NCBI GenBank assembly: GCA_048013815.1
Contig: CM106585.1
Location: 21,328,001 to 21,392,000 of the forward strand
Direction of reading: 5' to 3'
DNA: 64,000 bases
From: Setoptus koraiensis
Taxonomy: Eukaryota > Arthropoda
Shown: in pieces, positions 62,001 to 64,000 of the stretch
Numbering within the stretch: position 1 is the stretch's first letter
How the letters are laid out: each line of letters begins with the position of its first letter
The notes under the pieces: generated by a model
What the model was told of the DNA's origin: nothing
The model's input: the letters and a program-made list of their open reading frames with translations, nothing else
The model's database searches: none
Made by a program: the position numbers and the translations under genes

Positions 62001-64000
62001 ATGGCTTGGCCGCAGGGGCCGACTTTACATCGAAAGAATGCGCCATTCCGGAATTCCTCTTCTCTTATCTATTGCACAGTATTATACTGTCAGTATATTA
62101 CACTGGGCACAACTGACTTGCGAGCAGAAAGGGACACTCTCTGAGACTCACCGGCGGCCGGCTGTGTTTTTTTTCTGGGAAAAAACTTGCACGTTCGGGC
62201 ACGAGGCATTGTTGTCGCCATGTTATCGTGTTAATGCGCGCGCGTCTTATAACGTTAACGCGAACCGGTGTACCGATCGGTATCGACACCAACTGATGTA
62301 CAACGTATGTACAATATACGTATAATGTAGAGAGTTCCGGGAAAATCGAGCGCTGCTCGAATAATTACGGCGCTCGCGCTTGCCGGTTCAGCCGGCCTGG
62401 ATGTTAGCGGGGGGCCCCTCGAGAAATCACGGCCAGTATTGGCGGGAGAAATGCGAGGGCGCCGCTTGAGCCCGTTCAGTCGATTTCGGCGGTGCGTCGC
62501 TGGTGCGCCGATGGTGCAAGCCGGCGAGCCGGACCAACGAACCTGTCCTGTCCTATTCTGTCGGATTACTATGCTAATGAGAGCCACGAGATTAACGCAG
62601 CAATTAGAGCTCACTCACAGAGGTATACCCTGGCAAGGGGTGCTGTTGCGACGGGCACGGGCACGGGCGGCGGCGGGGCACGGCGCCACGGCGCGGCAGT
62701 GTATCGAAATCATTAGTAAAGTATAAATTATACTCGCGCAATCGTTATCCAACCGATGGTCGGCCCCAAGAGATAACTAGCGACGACACAATCTCAGCTG
62801 CTGTGTCCGCGCTGCCGACCGGCTCACTTTGGCCTGCCGAGGCGCGGGCCCCTTTTGCAATTTCAGCCCGGCGGCCGGGCAACTTGGGGTTGGGCGGCGG
62901 CCATTTTCGCTACTTGCTCATTCCTGTTTAGTGTTTTGCTTTTTTGGCCGGCGCGTTGGCCTGAGTTCCATTGTCATTAGTGGCTCGAGTCAACACAACG
63001 GCCACTGACAGTGCCAACAACGACAAGACGGATTGCCCTGTTGAGATTGATTAAGAACTCGCGCGGGGCCCCTCGCGGGCCCAGCCGGCCAGACAGGCTA
63101 CACTCGCCAGAGCAGCGCTGACACAAACTGACACTCGGCCAGCCAGACTTATCCACTTAGCCGACTGGTTGGCCCGCAGTGGGGCCCCGCTTGGCCCCAG
63201 CGGCTCGCTGACGGCGAGGTGTTCGCCGCTCGCTGTGTGTGTGTGTGCCGATCAATCAGAGAGAGAGAGAGAGAAAGAGAGAGAATCGGCCCGCCAGTGC
63301 GCGCTACTTCGGGCCACTGCTCGTTTGTGGCGGGCCCATTTATAACTCGGCCGCTGGCCTCTGCTCGCTCAACTCAATGTAACAACGCGTAGATGTTGCC
63401 CGGCCGCGCGCACCCCCGGCGCGGGCCACTCGAATGCGCGCCGCGCGCGGGCCCCTCGACGCTTATCTGGCGCGCCGCGTTTCCGATGAGCGCGCATTCA
63501 ATCTGGCGAACAGAATTAAATTAGGGGCTGCGTTTTGGTGTTTGGCCACTCTGTTACTTTTTTGCTATCTGTCCGTCCGTCTGTCTATCTCATTCTTATT
63601 CTCGGATGCACACTTAATGACCACACCACTATCCCAAATACGGGCCCCAGCGGCGGCGGCGCCAGCAGTTGAGCGGGGCCCCCTCCCGTTGGCAGCGTCG
63701 GCAGCACAGTTTGCATCGGCTTGCCAACTCACACTGTGTGACTCACGCAGCCAGTTACGTAACAAAGTATCATCAAGACACAGCGCCATTATTATTGTTG
63801 TTGCGCGTGCCGCGTTGTGATGGCTCGTGGGGCCCCGCAAAGGTATGCACAGGGGACGCCCGGCTGCTAATCAACTAAAACTCATTAATATTTGCGCAAA
63901 GCGCTCGCTGATTAAGCAGTGATCCAGTTGCGCGATCTCATTTGTTGCTCTCTCGTCACCCGTGCCAACGATGTAGCGGGCCGCTATTTGTATATTAGCC
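59021..64000. other. Gene-free GC-rich region with recurrent GGGGCCCC
   Basis: No conserved exon, RNA gene or mobile element is recognised. The part at 59.0-60.3 kb is less GC-rich and has short open frames on both strands without splice support. From 60.3 kb, GGGGCCCC palindromes recur (60374, 62411, 63065, 63181, 63675, 63829). One TTACGTAA is at 63755. TATATAACG near 60533 and TTATAACT near 63341 are TATA-like but unsupported. Confidence 0.4.

Overview
This window is nuclear DNA of a small-genome animal, most likely an arthropod or another ecdysozoan. The evidence is GT-AG introns of 58-436 bp, AATAAA poly(A) signals, and animal-only genes: cytoplasmic dynein 1 heavy chain, JMJD6, the zinc-finger factor Ovo and an SLC35F3/F4-type carrier. 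The species cannot be named from the sequence. I saw no prokaryotic operons, rRNA, tRNA, CRISPR array, or reverse-transcriptase, integrase or transposase motif.

Layout. 1-10.3 kb is a compact, AT-leaning gene block: the 3' part of a dynein heavy chain (+), a short TPR/J-domain co-chaperone (+), a two-exon secreted or membrane-anchored protein with a furin-like site (-), an acidic/lysine-rich nuclear-type protein (+), a three-exon JMJD6 (+) and a two-exon ovo (-). The second ovo exon is only 48 codons and was found by reading through the splice sites. 10.3-42 kb is about 32 kb without a credible coding exon. It is rich in CAA/CAG/ACG-type microsatellites and many unrelated short minisatellites, several long inverted repeats, and a striking excess of bZIP-type palindromes (TTACGTAA, TTATGTAA, TTGCGCAA). 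A CCAAT-CCAAT-TATA array at 12.3 kb looks like a promoter. 42.4-45.7 kb holds a six-exon SLC35F3/F4-like carrier (-), whose exon phases close to exactly 780 codons plus stop. 45.7-64 kb is mostly non-coding and GC-rich, with recurrent GGGGCCCC palindromes. It contains one large glutamine-rich exon (51.6-52.9 kb, -) of a gene I do not recognise and two or three weaker orphan exons on the minus strand.

How the parts fit. The left block is a set of independent eukaryotic genes (motor protein, chaperone, hydroxylase and others) with no shared pathway evident. The minus-strand ovo and SLC35F genes face a long shared gene desert. Because ovo is a developmental regulator, the simplest reading is that the desert contains its upstream cis-regulatory DNA; this is inference. 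The bZIP-site cluster around 37.4-38.9 kb and the promoter-like array at 12.3 kb are the best places to look for undescribed regulatory function.
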